DNA from: Dialister hominis
GTDB taxonomy: Bacteria > Bacillota > Negativicutes > Veillonellales > Dialisteraceae
NCBI RefSeq assembly: GCF_007164725.1
Contig: NZ_AP019697.1
Span: 177,501-241,500 of the forward strand
Direction of reading: 5' to 3'
Length of the DNA stretch: 64,000 nt
Positions 46,407-54,608 of this stretch are shown here, piece after piece. Below the pieces are notes generated by a model. The model searched no databases, was not told where the DNA came from, and saw only the letters and a list, made by a program, of their open reading frames with translations. Within the stretch, counting starts at the first letter, position 1. Each line of letters begins with the position of its first letter. The position numbers and the translations under genes are program-made.

Positions 46407-46886
46407 ATGAAAAAGATTCTGGCTGCGGCTATGCTGGCTTTGGCGATTCCTTGTGTGGCTATGGCGGCTAAGCCTGTCAATTCACAGAAGCTTCTGGATG
46501 ATCCGGGACGGTTTGCTGTGGTGTATGTCAGTGATGATGAAAGAGTGTATGCGGATATGGATACGGTGGAGAGGGATCCGGTTTCTGCCGGGGATCTGCC
46601 GATTATCCGCGGCAAGCTTTATGCTGAGGTATATAAGGATCCTTTGTCTTATCCGGATTATGGCAATTACCAGATGGTGGACAAGATTCTGCAGTATGAT
46701 ACGGCTGTCGGGGCTGATCAGTTTGGACCTTCTACGATCCGTTACCGTATCCTGAACAAGCTGGAAAATGTCTATGACTCGGATGGCAATCCTTCGACGT
46801 ACATGGGCAAGCAGGAGGATCCGGCTGATGAGGCTGAGGAGATTTATATGAGCCTGTACCGCCTGACCCGCGGAAGCAATTTGTAA
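46407..46886 (+). CDS. Exported protein of unknown function
   Basis: A 159-residue protein with a clear signal peptide (MKKILAAAMLALAIPCVAMA, cleavage after AMA). The mature part reads like a small beta-rich periplasmic protein: RFAVVYVSDDERVYADMDTVER, RGKLYAEVYKDPLSYPDYG and TIRYRILNKLENVYDSDG. Similar short secreted proteins occur in Negativicutes; I cannot name the function. AAGGAGG precedes the ATG. It stands alone between a repeat cluster and the MBL gene's promoter. Confidence 0.78.
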   Translation: MKKILAAAMLALAIPCVAMAAKPVNSQKLLDDPGRFAVVYVSDDERVYADMDTVERDPVSAGDLPIIRGKLYAEVYKDPLSYPDYGNYQMVDKILQYDTAVGADQFGPSTIRYRILNKLENVYDSDGNPSTYMGKQEDPADEAEEIYMSLYRLTRGSNL

Positions 46887-46907
46887 TTTCCTGCCCTTGC
46901 TCCTGAT

Positions 46908-46996
46908 TTACAAGAATGGACAAAAAGGCTATAATATAAGGACAAGTTAACAGAAATTTAGCAAAGAGGCTGCTCTTCCATGCAGTCTCTTTTTGC
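46908..46996 (+). promoter_or_regulatory. Promoter and leader hairpin of the MBL-fold gene
   Basis: TTTACA (46908-46913), a 16-bp spacer and TATAAT (46930-46935). About 30 nt into the transcript, AGAG-G-CTGC pairs with GCAG-T-CTCT (46964-46990) and TTTT follows, a terminator-like hairpin about 75 nt before the start codon. It could attenuate transcription. Confidence 0.6.
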
Positions 46997-47070
46997 TCTT
47001 TCAGGCGGAGATGTCCGCCGGTCCTTCCCTGGCTCTGTTGGGACGGGCCGTTTCAGAGCCGGAGGAACAT

Positions 47071-48144
47071 ATGCGCTTTTATATTGCTGGCGGTGTCGGC
47101 GATCAGGGCCGGAACTGCTTCTATGTCCAGGGGGAGCGGCATGCTTTCCTGGTGGACGCGGGAACTTCTACGGATGGCATGGACCGGGTGCCGGATTTGA
47201 CGCTGGAGCAGATCCGCAGCGCGGATTATCTTTTCGTGACGCATTCTCACAGGGATCATACGGGTGCGATTCATTTCCTGGAGGAAAATGGATTCACGGG
47301 ACAGGTGCTGATGTCGAATCAGACGTACCGTCAGATCCATCACAAGCCTTTGAATACGATGATTCTGGATTCGACGGCTCCAGAGCTGGAGCTTTCGACG
47401 GATTTCCGTGTGATCTGGGGCAGGACGGGGCACTGCGCGGGCGCGGTGTGGTTCCTGATCGAGATCGAGGGGAAGAAGCTTTTCTTCTCGGGAGATTACC
47501 GCGAGGGGGATCCTTTTTACCGCTGTGATGAGGTCCGCGGGATGAAGGCGGATCTGGCTGTGGTCGATGCTGCGTACAGCCGCGAGGACCGCGGAAGTGA
47601 AATGCGCGAAGAAGTGATGAAGACGGTAGAGGAAATGGTGAAGGACAATCATCCTCTGCTGCTGCCGGTGCCGCATTATGGCAGGGGGCTTTCGATTGCT
47701 GTCCTCATCCACCAGAGGCTGGGTGATGCGCATCCGGTCTACATGTCTCCAAAGCTTTACGATGAATGGCTGAACCTCGCACACAGGAAATATTTCGCAA
47801 GGGATGCTGTCCTGGATATGCCGTATTCCGTTTTCAAGGCATGGGATGAGGAGCATGTGGAAGAAGGCGGCATTTACCTTCTGACTGATGCGCAGCTGGC
47901 CAAGTCCTACAGCAGGCATCTGGCTGATGAGAATCCGGATATGGGCATCCTTCTCACGGGTTCCGTCCACGGCTACGGAAGGGCAGGCGAGTACCTCTCT
48001 GAAGGCCGCGCGAAATTCACTCTCTGGCCGAACCACCTGACGAGAAGGGAAATGCAGGATTTCAAGGAAAGCAACTATTTCTCCATCGTCGTGCCTTTCC
48101 ACAATCCGAAAGAAGAAGCGGACGCGGACACATTCATTTTTTGA
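47071..48144 (+). CDS. MBL-fold metallohydrolase
   Basis: A 357-residue metallo-beta-lactamase-fold protein. THSHRDHTGAIHFL (about 59-72) is the HxHxDH metal motif; GHCAGAVWFL supplies another His and FFSGDYREGDPF an Asp. The later half contains a VPHYGRGLSIAVL segment and a GSVHGYGRAGEYL end as in beta-CASP/RNase J-like or UlaG-like proteins. The ATG at 47071 follows GGAGGA. RNA or small phosphoester hydrolysis is possible; the substrate is unknown. Confidence 0.87.
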   Translation: MRFYIAGGVGDQGRNCFYVQGERHAFLVDAGTSTDGMDRVPDLTLEQIRSADYLFVTHSHRDHTGAIHFLEENGFTGQVLMSNQTYRQIHHKPLNTMILDSTAPELELSTDFRVIWGRTGHCAGAVWFLIEIEGKKLFFSGDYREGDPFYRCDEVRGMKADLAVVDAAYSREDRGSEMREEVMKTVEEMVKDNHPLLLPVPHYGRGLSIAVLIHQRLGDAHPVYMSPKLYDEWLNLAHRKYFARDAVLDMPYSVFKAWDEEHVEEGGIYLLTDAQLAKSYSRHLADENPDMGILLTGSVHGYGRAGEYLSEGRAKFTLWPNHLTRREMQDFKESNYFSIVVPFHNPKEEADADTFIF

Positions 48145-48270
48145 GCCTTTTTCTAAGAAACTGTTTAAAAACTCTATTAACGATGAAATCCGATTCATGG
48201 TATAATAAATTGAAAGAGGAAAGCCCAAGGGCATTCCGCATCCATTTCTGAAGAGAAAGGCGGAGATTTT

Positions 48271-48720
48271 ATGTTAAAGTACAAGAAAATCCTGGTGCCG
48301 TATGACGGCTCCGACCATGCGAAGAAAGCCGTGCAGCAAGCATCGGACCTCGCGGCCGCCGGTGATGGTACGAAAATATACATCGCTTCGGTTTGCAATA
48401 TGGTTTCTGCCATGAGCAATTTTGATCAGGTATCCATCGCAGAAGGCTGCCTCACGACAAAGCTCCTGGAAGACAGAGAAAGCCAGTGTCAGAAGGATAT
48501 TGCGGAAGCCAAGTCCATGATTCCGAAGGATATCCCGGTCGAAGAACTCTATGAAGTCGGGTCCCCGGGACCTGTTCTCCTGAACATGGCCGAAGACAAC
48601 GGCATCGACCTCGTCGTCATGGGAAGCCGCGGCCTCGGACCGCTGAAAGGCATCTTCATGGGATCGGTATCCAGCTACATGGTCAGCCGCTCCAAATGCC
48701 CCGTACTTATTGTGAAATAA
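48271..48720 (+). CDS. Universal stress protein, UspA family
   Basis: A 149-residue ATP-binding-type Usp. KKILVPYDGSDHAKKAVQQA opens the Rossmann-like fold, and GSRGLGPLKGIFMGSVSSYM (about 118-137) matches the G-2x-G-9x-GS ATP motif. TATAAT (48201-48206) is a -10 candidate about 65 nt upstream. The gene ends 7 nt before the IS1182 left end, whose hairpin now acts as its terminator. Confidence 0.92.
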   Translation: MLKYKKILVPYDGSDHAKKAVQQASDLAAAGDGTKIYIASVCNMVSAMSNFDQVSIAEGCLTTKLLEDRESQCQKDIAEAKSMIPKDIPVEELYEVGSPGPVLLNMAEDNGIDLVVMGSRGLGPLKGIFMGSVSSYMVSRSKCPVLIVK

Positions 48721-48726
48721 GCAAAA

Positions 48727-50537
48727 GGGGCTGTGACAAAATGGTTAATCATTTTGTTGCAGCCTCTTTTTTGCGTCTTTATTTCATCATTTTTAGCTCT
48801 GCTGTAAGCCTTTTACGTAAAAATGCGCGTAAGCCCCCTTACCCCCATAAGACTTTTAATTATATTGTCTTAGGCGGCAATCCTTATACGCATTATTTTT
48901 GTGATGTATTTCCTTAAATTATAGCCAAGTGCTACCAGGTATAACTCGGCTTTTACAGAATCTATCCCTTTTCTGACGATTCTTTTGTACCATCTGTCAT
49001 GTTTCATGATTCCAAAAGTTCCTTCAGCCTGGATTGACCGGTTCATTCTTAGCAGGGCTCCATGGATGCTTTCCAGATTATCCTGAACCTCCTGGTACAT
49101 GTTATTCCGTTCTCTGCTCAATGAGATTCTTTTGTTCTTCGGGGTCTTTTTACATTGCTCTGCCAGCGGGCATCCTTGGCAGTCTTCGCATTCAAATACT
49201 TCCTCCTGCCTGCCGTATAAGTTCCCTCTGACCAGATGTCTATAGATAAATTTGAAAGCCCTGTCATTTGGACAACGGATGGTTCCATTCTCATCAACTC
49301 TAAAGTTTATTGGCCGAAACGGATTGGTATGGTATTTCTTGTCTTTCGTTTCTTTCTTGTACATGGGGAATTTCATATACTTTTCCATACCGTGCTGCTC
49401 GCAATAGATGTAATTGTTGAAAGATCCATATCCTGCATCTGCCACAGGATACTTAGGATAAGCCCCATAGACTTCGTGGAATTCCTCCATCAGCGGTACG
49501 AAGCAATCCATATCTGAACGATACTGGTTAACATCAATTACGGCAATAAATTCATCGGCAACACCTATTTGGACATTGTATGCAGGCAGAAGCTGATCAT
49601 TTCCCATGTAGTCCGACTTGATTCGCATGAATGTTGCATCCGTATCGGTCTTCGAATAACTGTTTCTGGAAGTACCGCATATCTGTATCTTCTCAACATA
49701 TTCTTCAAGTTTTGATGTATATGCCTTAAGCTGCTCATACTTGCGTTGATGATCGGACTTGCGATGCCCGCTTCCATGAACAAAGGCCGTCTCATCAATC
49801 TGCCAGATTTCTTTTAATTTATCCAATACCAGACGCAGATAGTCCGGAGCGTATTCTGTATTGATGTTTACACTCATATGGTCATACTTAAGATCATCAT
49901 TGAGTAACTCAAAAAGGCTGGTAATCTTGGCAAAATGCTTGTAGCGGGATTTTTCAGCGGATTTCTTCCATACCCAGCTGTATTTATTTGCGTTCGCTTC
50001 AAACTTGGAACCGTCAATATATATATGCTGCAAATCCACGTTGAGTTTGCCGCAGAGTTCTTTCGTAATTGAATAAAAGATATCCTTGAGAGAATACTTA
50101 AGAAAGCCCTTCACGAAATGACAGAATGTCCGATAGGATGGGGCTTCATAATTCATCAGGTACATATATCTGATATTAACCCTGCAATTATCTTCAAGTT
50201 TTCTAAAAGAGCAATATCCTTCTTCTGCGAAACCATAGATGATCGTTTTCAGCATGTTGACGGGATTATACCTGGGTCTGCCAGCGCCACGCGTCGGTAT
50301 GTAACGAAGGTACTTTTTAAGATCGATTTCCTCCATAAATCTGTCATACATTAAAACAGGATCATCGACATTGAGAATCTCAGAGGGAAACATTGGCAAA
50401 ATGCCTTGTTCTGCGGTAAAATGATTGCTAGTGTTGTTATTTTTCATTGTAAAAAATTATAACACGAAAGGCTCTGCCCCGGACCAAATGATCCGGGGCA
50501 GAGCCTTTTTTGTTGGGATGAATTTTGTCACATCCCC
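48727..50537 (-). mobile_element. IS1182-family insertion sequence
   Basis: An 1811-bp element with inverted ends GGGGCTGTGACAAAATG (48727-48743) and, inverted, GGGGATGTGACAAAATT (50521-50537). The left end folds with a second inner copy (CATTTTGTTGCAGCC) into a hairpin with a T tail. Near the right end CTCTGCCCCGGA...TCCGGGGCAGAG (about 50472-50503) is a further strong hairpin. No clear target duplication was identified. Confidence 0.85.
48870..50447 (-). CDS. IS1182-family transposase
   Basis: A 525-residue DDE transposase of normal length. The N-terminal DUF772-type domain (RGAGRPRYNPVNMLKTIIYG) is at about 56-75, and a first catalytic Asp is in IYIDGSKFEANAN. PVADAGYGSFNNYIYC holds the second, and the Glu is in SIQAEGTFGIMKHD. 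A Cys cluster (CEDCQGCPLAEQCKK, about 434-448) lies between. It appears intact. The gene is convergent to uspA. Confidence 0.95.
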   Translation of the reverse strand: MKNNNTSNHFTAEQGILPMFPSEILNVDDPVLMYDRFMEEIDLKKYLRYIPTRGAGRPRYNPVNMLKTIIYGFAEEGYCSFRKLEDNCRVNIRYMYLMNYEAPSYRTFCHFVKGFLKYSLKDIFYSITKELCGKLNVDLQHIYIDGSKFEANANKYSWVWKKSAEKSRYKHFAKITSLFELLNDDLKYDHMSVNINTEYAPDYLRLVLDKLKEIWQIDETAFVHGSGHRKSDHQRKYEQLKAYTSKLEEYVEKIQICGTSRNSYSKTDTDATFMRIKSDYMGNDQLLPAYNVQIGVADEFIAVIDVNQYRSDMDCFVPLMEEFHEVYGAYPKYPVADAGYGSFNNYIYCEQHGMEKYMKFPMYKKETKDKKYHTNPFRPINFRVDENGTIRCPNDRAFKFIYRHLVRGNLYGRQEEVFECEDCQGCPLAEQCKKTPKNKRISLSRERNNMYQEVQDNLESIHGALLRMNRSIQAEGTFGIMKHDRWYKRIVRKGIDSVKAELYLVALGYNLRKYITKIMRIRIAA

Positions 50538-50554
50538 TTTTTTAATGAGGGGAT

Positions 50555-51043
50555 GGGGGGCATTTAAAACCGGACAACCTCGCTTCGCTCGAGAAGGGCG
50601 CAATGAACCCCTTTCGGCGCATGCGCGCCACTTTCCCCTAACGGGGACAGCTTTCCTGTTTTGATTGTTTTCCGTTTGCGAAGCAAGGAAGTGGTGTTGA
50701 TCTTCCCAGACGGGGAAGGGGAACCTATATAAGTTCAAGACAAATTTGATTTGAGCTCTTTCTTTTCACATCGCAAGCTGCCCCCAACGGAGGGAAGTGC
50801 CCGAAGGGCGAAAGGGGTGCAGTTTCTAAGAAGGCTGGTGGATAGGGTTGATTATTCATTGGTTCTTAAAATATGAAAAGGTTTCATCGAGCACAGCGAG
50901 GTTGTGTGGTGTTTTTTAGAAAAAGATTATTGATGGGAAAGCGTACCTTGGTCTTTTACCGGCGCTGCGGTGTCGGAGAGAAAACCATACAACCGCAGCA
51001 TTGCTGCGAGAACTACTGTATTCCCCGGCTGCGCCGGTACCTT
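50555..51043. repeat. Mosaic hairpin repeat cluster 7, left part
   Basis: Several modules, mostly partial. Slots include CTCGCTTCGCTCG, GGCGC/GCGCC around ATGC, TTCCC/GGGAA around AGACG, GCAGC/GCTGC around ATT, and CCGGC/GCCGG around TGC just before the break. The repeat stops at GTACCTT (51037-51043), where IS3 copy 2 starts. Words GATAGGGTTGATTA and GGGAAAGCGTACCTTGG are present. No gene is supported. Confidence 0.82.
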
Positions 51044-51101
51044 GGTATGATTCAACAAGAAAGACAGAATAATATCATAAATATATTAGGAGGTCATTCT
51101 T

Positions 51102-51833
51102 ATGCCATGTAAAACCAAAGCGTCCCCGGAGGAAATGTTAGACCAGATTGCTTCATATCTCTATCAGGGTGTTACGATTACCCAGGCAGCTGAAAATCTT
51201 CATATGAGCCGCATAACATTCAGAAAATGGGTTCTCCGGTATAAAGAGGAGGGCTTTAAGGGATTGCGGCCCAGGCAGCATTTGTCTTACTACTCCAATC
51301 AGATGAAGATCCAGGCCGTAAAGGAATATCTTAAAGGCGGCGTTTCCATGCTTTCCGTCTGTGCCAAATACAGAATTTCCGGCACTCTCTCCCTTAAAAC
51401 ATGGATTGAGGCGTATAATGAGCATAAGTTGACAGACCTCGTTTCTGAAGGAGGAGATCTTATGGGCAAACGCCAGCAATCGGTCAAGGAAGAGCGAGTC
51501 AGAATCGTTCAGGAGTGCATCGCCAGTGGATGCGATTACAACAAGATAGCCAAGAAGTACAACATGTCCTACCAAACACTCTACACATGGGTAAAAAAGT
51601 TCAAGGAGATGGGAGAAGTTGGTCTTGAGGATTACAGAGGAAAGCCAATCAGGCTCCAAACGCCCCGGACCGAAGAAGAACGGCTGCGTCAGGAGAATGC
51701 CAGACTTCTTGAAGAGAAGAAGGATCTTATAGCAGAGATTGCCCTGCTAAAAAAAAAGATGGAGATAGAGGAAAGGTTGCGTTCCTCGAAGGATTCAGCC
51801 TTACTCACCTTCTCAGAGATTTTAAAGCCATAA
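51102..51833 (+). CDS. IS3-family OrfA (HTH protein)
   Basis: A 243-residue OrfA, longer than usual because it carries two HTH units: YLYQGVTITQAAENLHMSRI and ECIASGCDYNKIAKKYNMSY. A leucine-rich coiled coil (EEERLRQENARLLEEKKDL) follows. Near its end a run of nine A followed by G (51749-51758) is the slippery site where ribosomes can shift -1 into OrfB. AGGAGG precedes the ATG. Confidence 0.92.
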   Translation: MPCKTKASPEEMLDQIASYLYQGVTITQAAENLHMSRITFRKWVLRYKEEGFKGLRPRQHLSYYSNQMKIQAVKEYLKGGVSMLSVCAKYRISGTLSLKTWIEAYNEHKLTDLVSEGGDLMGKRQQSVKEERVRIVQECIASGCDYNKIAKKYNMSYQTLYTWVKKFKEMGEVGLEDYRGKPIRLQTPRTEEERLRQENARLLEEKKDLIAEIALLKKKMEIEERLRSSKDSALLTFSEILKP

Positions 51834-52705
51834 AAGAAGTCCATGAAGAAACCAACATCTCCATAGAAAGTCTCTGCCGACTCTCAAAGGTCTCCAGGGC
51901 AGCTTATTACGGCTGGCTGAATCATATTAAGAGCGGCCGTGAACTGCTGAGAGAAAAGGTCGCACAGGAGGTCGTGAAAATCCATCAGGAATATCCGGAT
52001 ATGGGATACCGCCGGATGAACGATTGGATCAAGAAGTATAGCGAGAGCCACCTTATGGTAAGTGACAGTCTGGTTCTTCGTGTCAGGCGGATACTTAATA
52101 TTAAGTCCGTGATCAAATACAAGACTGATGGCTGCACTCGTAACGCAAAGGATCCAAAGTACATTTTTGAAAACCTGCTGAACCGTGATTTCGATGCAGG
52201 CGTATCCAATGCAAGATGGATGACGGATGTCACCGAATTCAAATACACAACGGCTGATGGAGTTTTGCATAAGTTATATTTAAGCGCCATTATTGATGGC
52301 CATGACCGTCGGATTGTCTCTTATGTCATCGGCGACAGAAACAATACTGCACTGGCTTTTGAGACAATGGAAAAGGCACTTAAAGAGAATCCAGGAGCAC
52401 ATCCAATGATTCATACTGACCGTGGATTCCAGTATACAAGCAACGGATTCCATAAGATCGTTGAAAAAGCAGGACTGGTTCACAGCATGTCCCGCGTAGG
52501 CTGCTGTGCAGACAACGGTCTGATGGAAGGGTTCTGGGGAATGCTGAAGCGCGAACGTTACTACACACGTAAATTCACCAGCCGCAAAGCAGTGGTAAGC
52601 ATGATCAACGGCTACATCTACTTCTACAACAACAAACGCATTCAGCGCAAATTACATCTTTTAGCCCCAATGGAAGTATTCAACGCAGCTCCAATGGCTG
52701 CATGA
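51758..52705 (+). CDS. IS3-family OrfB (integrase), made by -1 frameshift
   Basis: The catalytic half of the transposase, about 315 codons in the -1 frame relative to OrfA, with no start codon of its own at the junction. The rve integrase core has Asp in WMTDVTEFKYTT, Asp in IHTDRGFQYTS and Glu in NGLMEGFWGMLKRERYY. An HTH_21 segment (HQEYPDMGYRRMNDWI) precedes it. The active enzyme should be the OrfAB fusion formed at the A9G run. It is intact. Confidence 0.92.
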   Translation, partial: DGDRGKVAFLEGFSLTHLLRDFKAIKEVHEETNISIESLCRLSKVSRAAYYGWLNHIKSGRELLREKVAQEVVKIHQEYPDMGYRRMNDWIKKYSESHLMVSDSLVLRVRRILNIKSVIKYKTDGCTRNAKDPKYIFENLLNRDFDAGVSNARWMTDVTEFKYTTADGVLHKLYLSAIIDGHDRRIVSYVIGDRNNTALAFETMEKALKENPGAHPMIHTDRGFQYTSNGFHKIVEKAGLVHSMSRVGCCADNGLMEGFWGMLKRERYYTRKFTSRKAVVSMINGYIYFYNNKRIQRKLHLLAPMEVFNAAPMAA

Positions 52706-52769
52706 TTAAGATTAAGTTACGATTAGATTTTTTATGATATTTATTTGTCTGTATTAACAAATCCGCACC

Positions 52770-52880
52770 ACCTTCTCCTTCGAAGCAAGGTTAACACCCT
52801 TAAACCAAGGCTGACGCCTTGAGGAAAACAAGTAAACCTCGCTTCGCTCGTAAAAGGGAGCAATGAACACTTTTTAGTCG
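52770..52880. repeat. Mosaic hairpin repeat cluster 7, right part
   Basis: The continuation of the copy split by IS3 copy 2: ACCTTCTCCTTCGAAGCAAGGTTAACACCC (in short words ACCTTCTCC and AAGGTTAACACCC), then the CAAGGC/GCCTTG hairpin around TGAC, then CCTCGCTTCGCTCG. The following 100 nt up to the DUF2157 leader show no gene. Confidence 0.82.
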
Positions 52881-52981
52881 GAACGTTACCCTCGTCATTT
52901 TTCCGTCTTTATTTCTCTCTGGAAAAGGTTTACCTAAAAAAGTAAATAGATTTTTCTTCTTATCTTGTATAGAATAAAGGT

Positions 52982-53064
52982 AGACTCCGGAAGTGTGTCT
53001 TCAGGGAAAACGGAGTCTCTGGTATCGTAGGATTCTGGCTCTTGCCGCCCGCTTTGCGGGTTTT
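52982..53064 (+). promoter_or_regulatory. Structured leader with intrinsic terminator before the DUF2157 gene
   Basis: AGACTCCG (52982-52989) pairs with CGGAGTCT (53011-53018), and then CCCGC-TTT-GCGGG (53048-53060) is followed by TTTT. The start codon is at 53097. A -10-like TATAGAAT (52966-52973) lies just upstream. The order promoter, hairpin, terminator, gene suggests regulated attenuation; the trigger is unknown. Confidence 0.55.
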
Positions 53065-53096
53065 CCTGCTTGCATTGATAGACAGGAGTGATATAT

Positions 53097-54608
53097 ATGA
53101 CGAATCGCCAGTGGTTGAAACAGGAAATCAATCAGTGGGTGGATGACGGGGTCATCACGGATGAAGAGGGGAAGGAGCTTTCGGCGCGGTACAAGCACGC
53201 GGGGCCTTATCCTTACCGGGAGGCGTTTTTCTTCCTGGCGGCTGTCTGTATCCTTGGCGGGCTTTTCTTTCTGGGGGCCGGGCTTTGGAACGGGCTGACG
53301 CAGGATCAGCGTTTCCTTCTTGCAATGGGACCGCTTCTTGTTTCTTTTCTTCTGATGCTGGCTGTGGTTCTTGTGGATAAGAAGATTCCGGATCCTGATG
53401 TGACGGAGCCGGATTACCGCGGGACTTTTCTTTCGGATGAAATCCTCGGGTTCGGCGGTGTGTCGGATTCGGATGCTTTCGAGAGTGTGGACAAGATCGG
53501 AAAGAAAGCGGGCCTGATGGCAAAGATCGCCTCAGGAACGCGGACGGTGCCGGCAAAGACGTGGCATCATCGCGTGCCTGCTTTTATCCGGGAGGCGGCG
53601 GCTACGCTTCATGGGTTCTGCCTTCTTGGCGCTTTCTGGATGGTTTCGGATTCATTCCAGCTTTCTTCGGATATGTATTCGGGGCTTGCGCTCTGTGCGC
53701 TGCTGCTCCTTCTGATGTGCATCGTGACGTCTTCGGAGGGGCTTGGTATTCTTTACATGGCGTGCTCGGTCGGGATTTTCTACACGGCGCCGGAGCGCGG
53801 ATGGCCGGAGATCGTTTCCTGGATTTTCATGATGATCGCGCTGCTTCTCATGGCGCGTATGCTGTATGAGAGGCGCGACAAGGCACTCGTTCTTTTCTCC
53901 TGGGGCTGGGCTGTGGGGATTCTTCTCCTCATTTTCTGGTCGGCAGGAAATATGCTCTGGCAGACGCTTTTCTTTTCGCTGGCAGCAGCGCTTACATGGA
54001 TGGCAGGCGGCGAGTTCAGGGCATACGGCATCGGCGCACAGGCAATGCGTTTCTTCGGCGGCGTTGCAGTCTTCGCGGTACTTCTGGAAGGCGCGTACGG
54101 CGCTGTATGGCAGAATATTTCAGGCAGCTTCTTCCTTTGGGCTGTTTTCATTTTCTTCCTTGTCATTGATGCGATTCTTCTTTTCCGCATGGGAACGAAG
54201 GCTGAATGGCTTTCTATCCTGGCAGGGCTGACGCCATTTATCATGGGTCTCGCGGCGATTGCGGCGATCTTTGATCCGGCAGGGGCTTTCCCTCCTATGA
54301 TCGTTTCGGTCTATACGGGCGTCCTTGCCATCGGCGTTATTTTAAGGGGCTATCAGATGGACAGGCCTGCGCAGCAGTGGTCGGGTTTCCTCCTCCTCTG
54401 CGGCGGCGGTGCGATCCGTGTCATTGACTCGGCTCTGTCGTATGGCGAGCGCGGTGCGTTCTTCATCGCGGCTGGTCTTCTTTCCGCCTTCATCTGCTAC
54501 ATTCTCTATCTTCCGGGCAAGAAGAAGAGAAAGAAGAAGGTAAAGGCAAGGCCTTCCGCTCCGCTTGCAGAACAGGAAGGAAAGGAGGATGAGAGCCATG
54601 ATAAATAA
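53097..54608 (+). CDS. DUF2157 multi-spanning membrane protein
   Basis: A 503-residue inner-membrane protein. The N-terminal soluble part (WLKQEINQWVDDGVITDEEGKEL, about 5-28) is the DUF2157 hallmark and precedes 12 or so hydrophobic helices. A hydrophilic loop lies at about 95-150. The C-terminus is strongly basic (PGKKKRKKKVKARP). AGGAGTG precedes the ATG. It overlaps the next gene by 11 nt. DUF2157 and GDYXXLXY genes typically occur together; function is unknown. Confidence 0.9.
   Translation: MTNRQWLKQEINQWVDDGVITDEEGKELSARYKHAGPYPYREAFFFLAAVCILGGLFFLGAGLWNGLTQDQRFLLAMGPLLVSFLLMLAVVLVDKKIPDPDVTEPDYRGTFLSDEILGFGGVSDSDAFESVDKIGKKAGLMAKIASGTRTVPAKTWHHRVPAFIREAAATLHGFCLLGAFWMVSDSFQLSSDMYSGLALCALLLLLMCIVTSSEGLGILYMACSVGIFYTAPERGWPEIVSWIFMMIALLLMARMLYERRDKALVLFSWGWAVGILLLIFWSAGNMLWQTLFFSLAAALTWMAGGEFRAYGIGAQAMRFFGGVAVFAVLLEGAYGAVWQNISGSFFLWAVFIFFLVIDAILLFRMGTKAEWLSILAGLTPFIMGLAAIAAIFDPAGAFPPMIVSVYTGVLAIGVILRGYQMDRPAQQWSGFLLLCGGGAIRVIDSALSYGERGAFFIAAGLLSAFICYILYLPGKKKRKKKVKARPSAPLAEQEGKEDESHDK

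Larger units (their letters stand above)
51044..52769 (+). mobile_element. IS3-family (IS150-like) element, copy 2, inserted in a repeat
   Basis: A 1726-bp element flanked by ACCTT at 51039-51043 and 52770-52774, a 5-bp target duplication. The ends begin GGTATGATT and, inverted, GGTGCGGATT. Joining the flanks restores CCGGCTGCGCCGGTACCTT followed by CTCCTTCGAAGCAAGG, an ordinary mosaic repeat copy. It therefore interrupts the repeat within the same word used by both IS110 elements. Confidence 0.85.
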
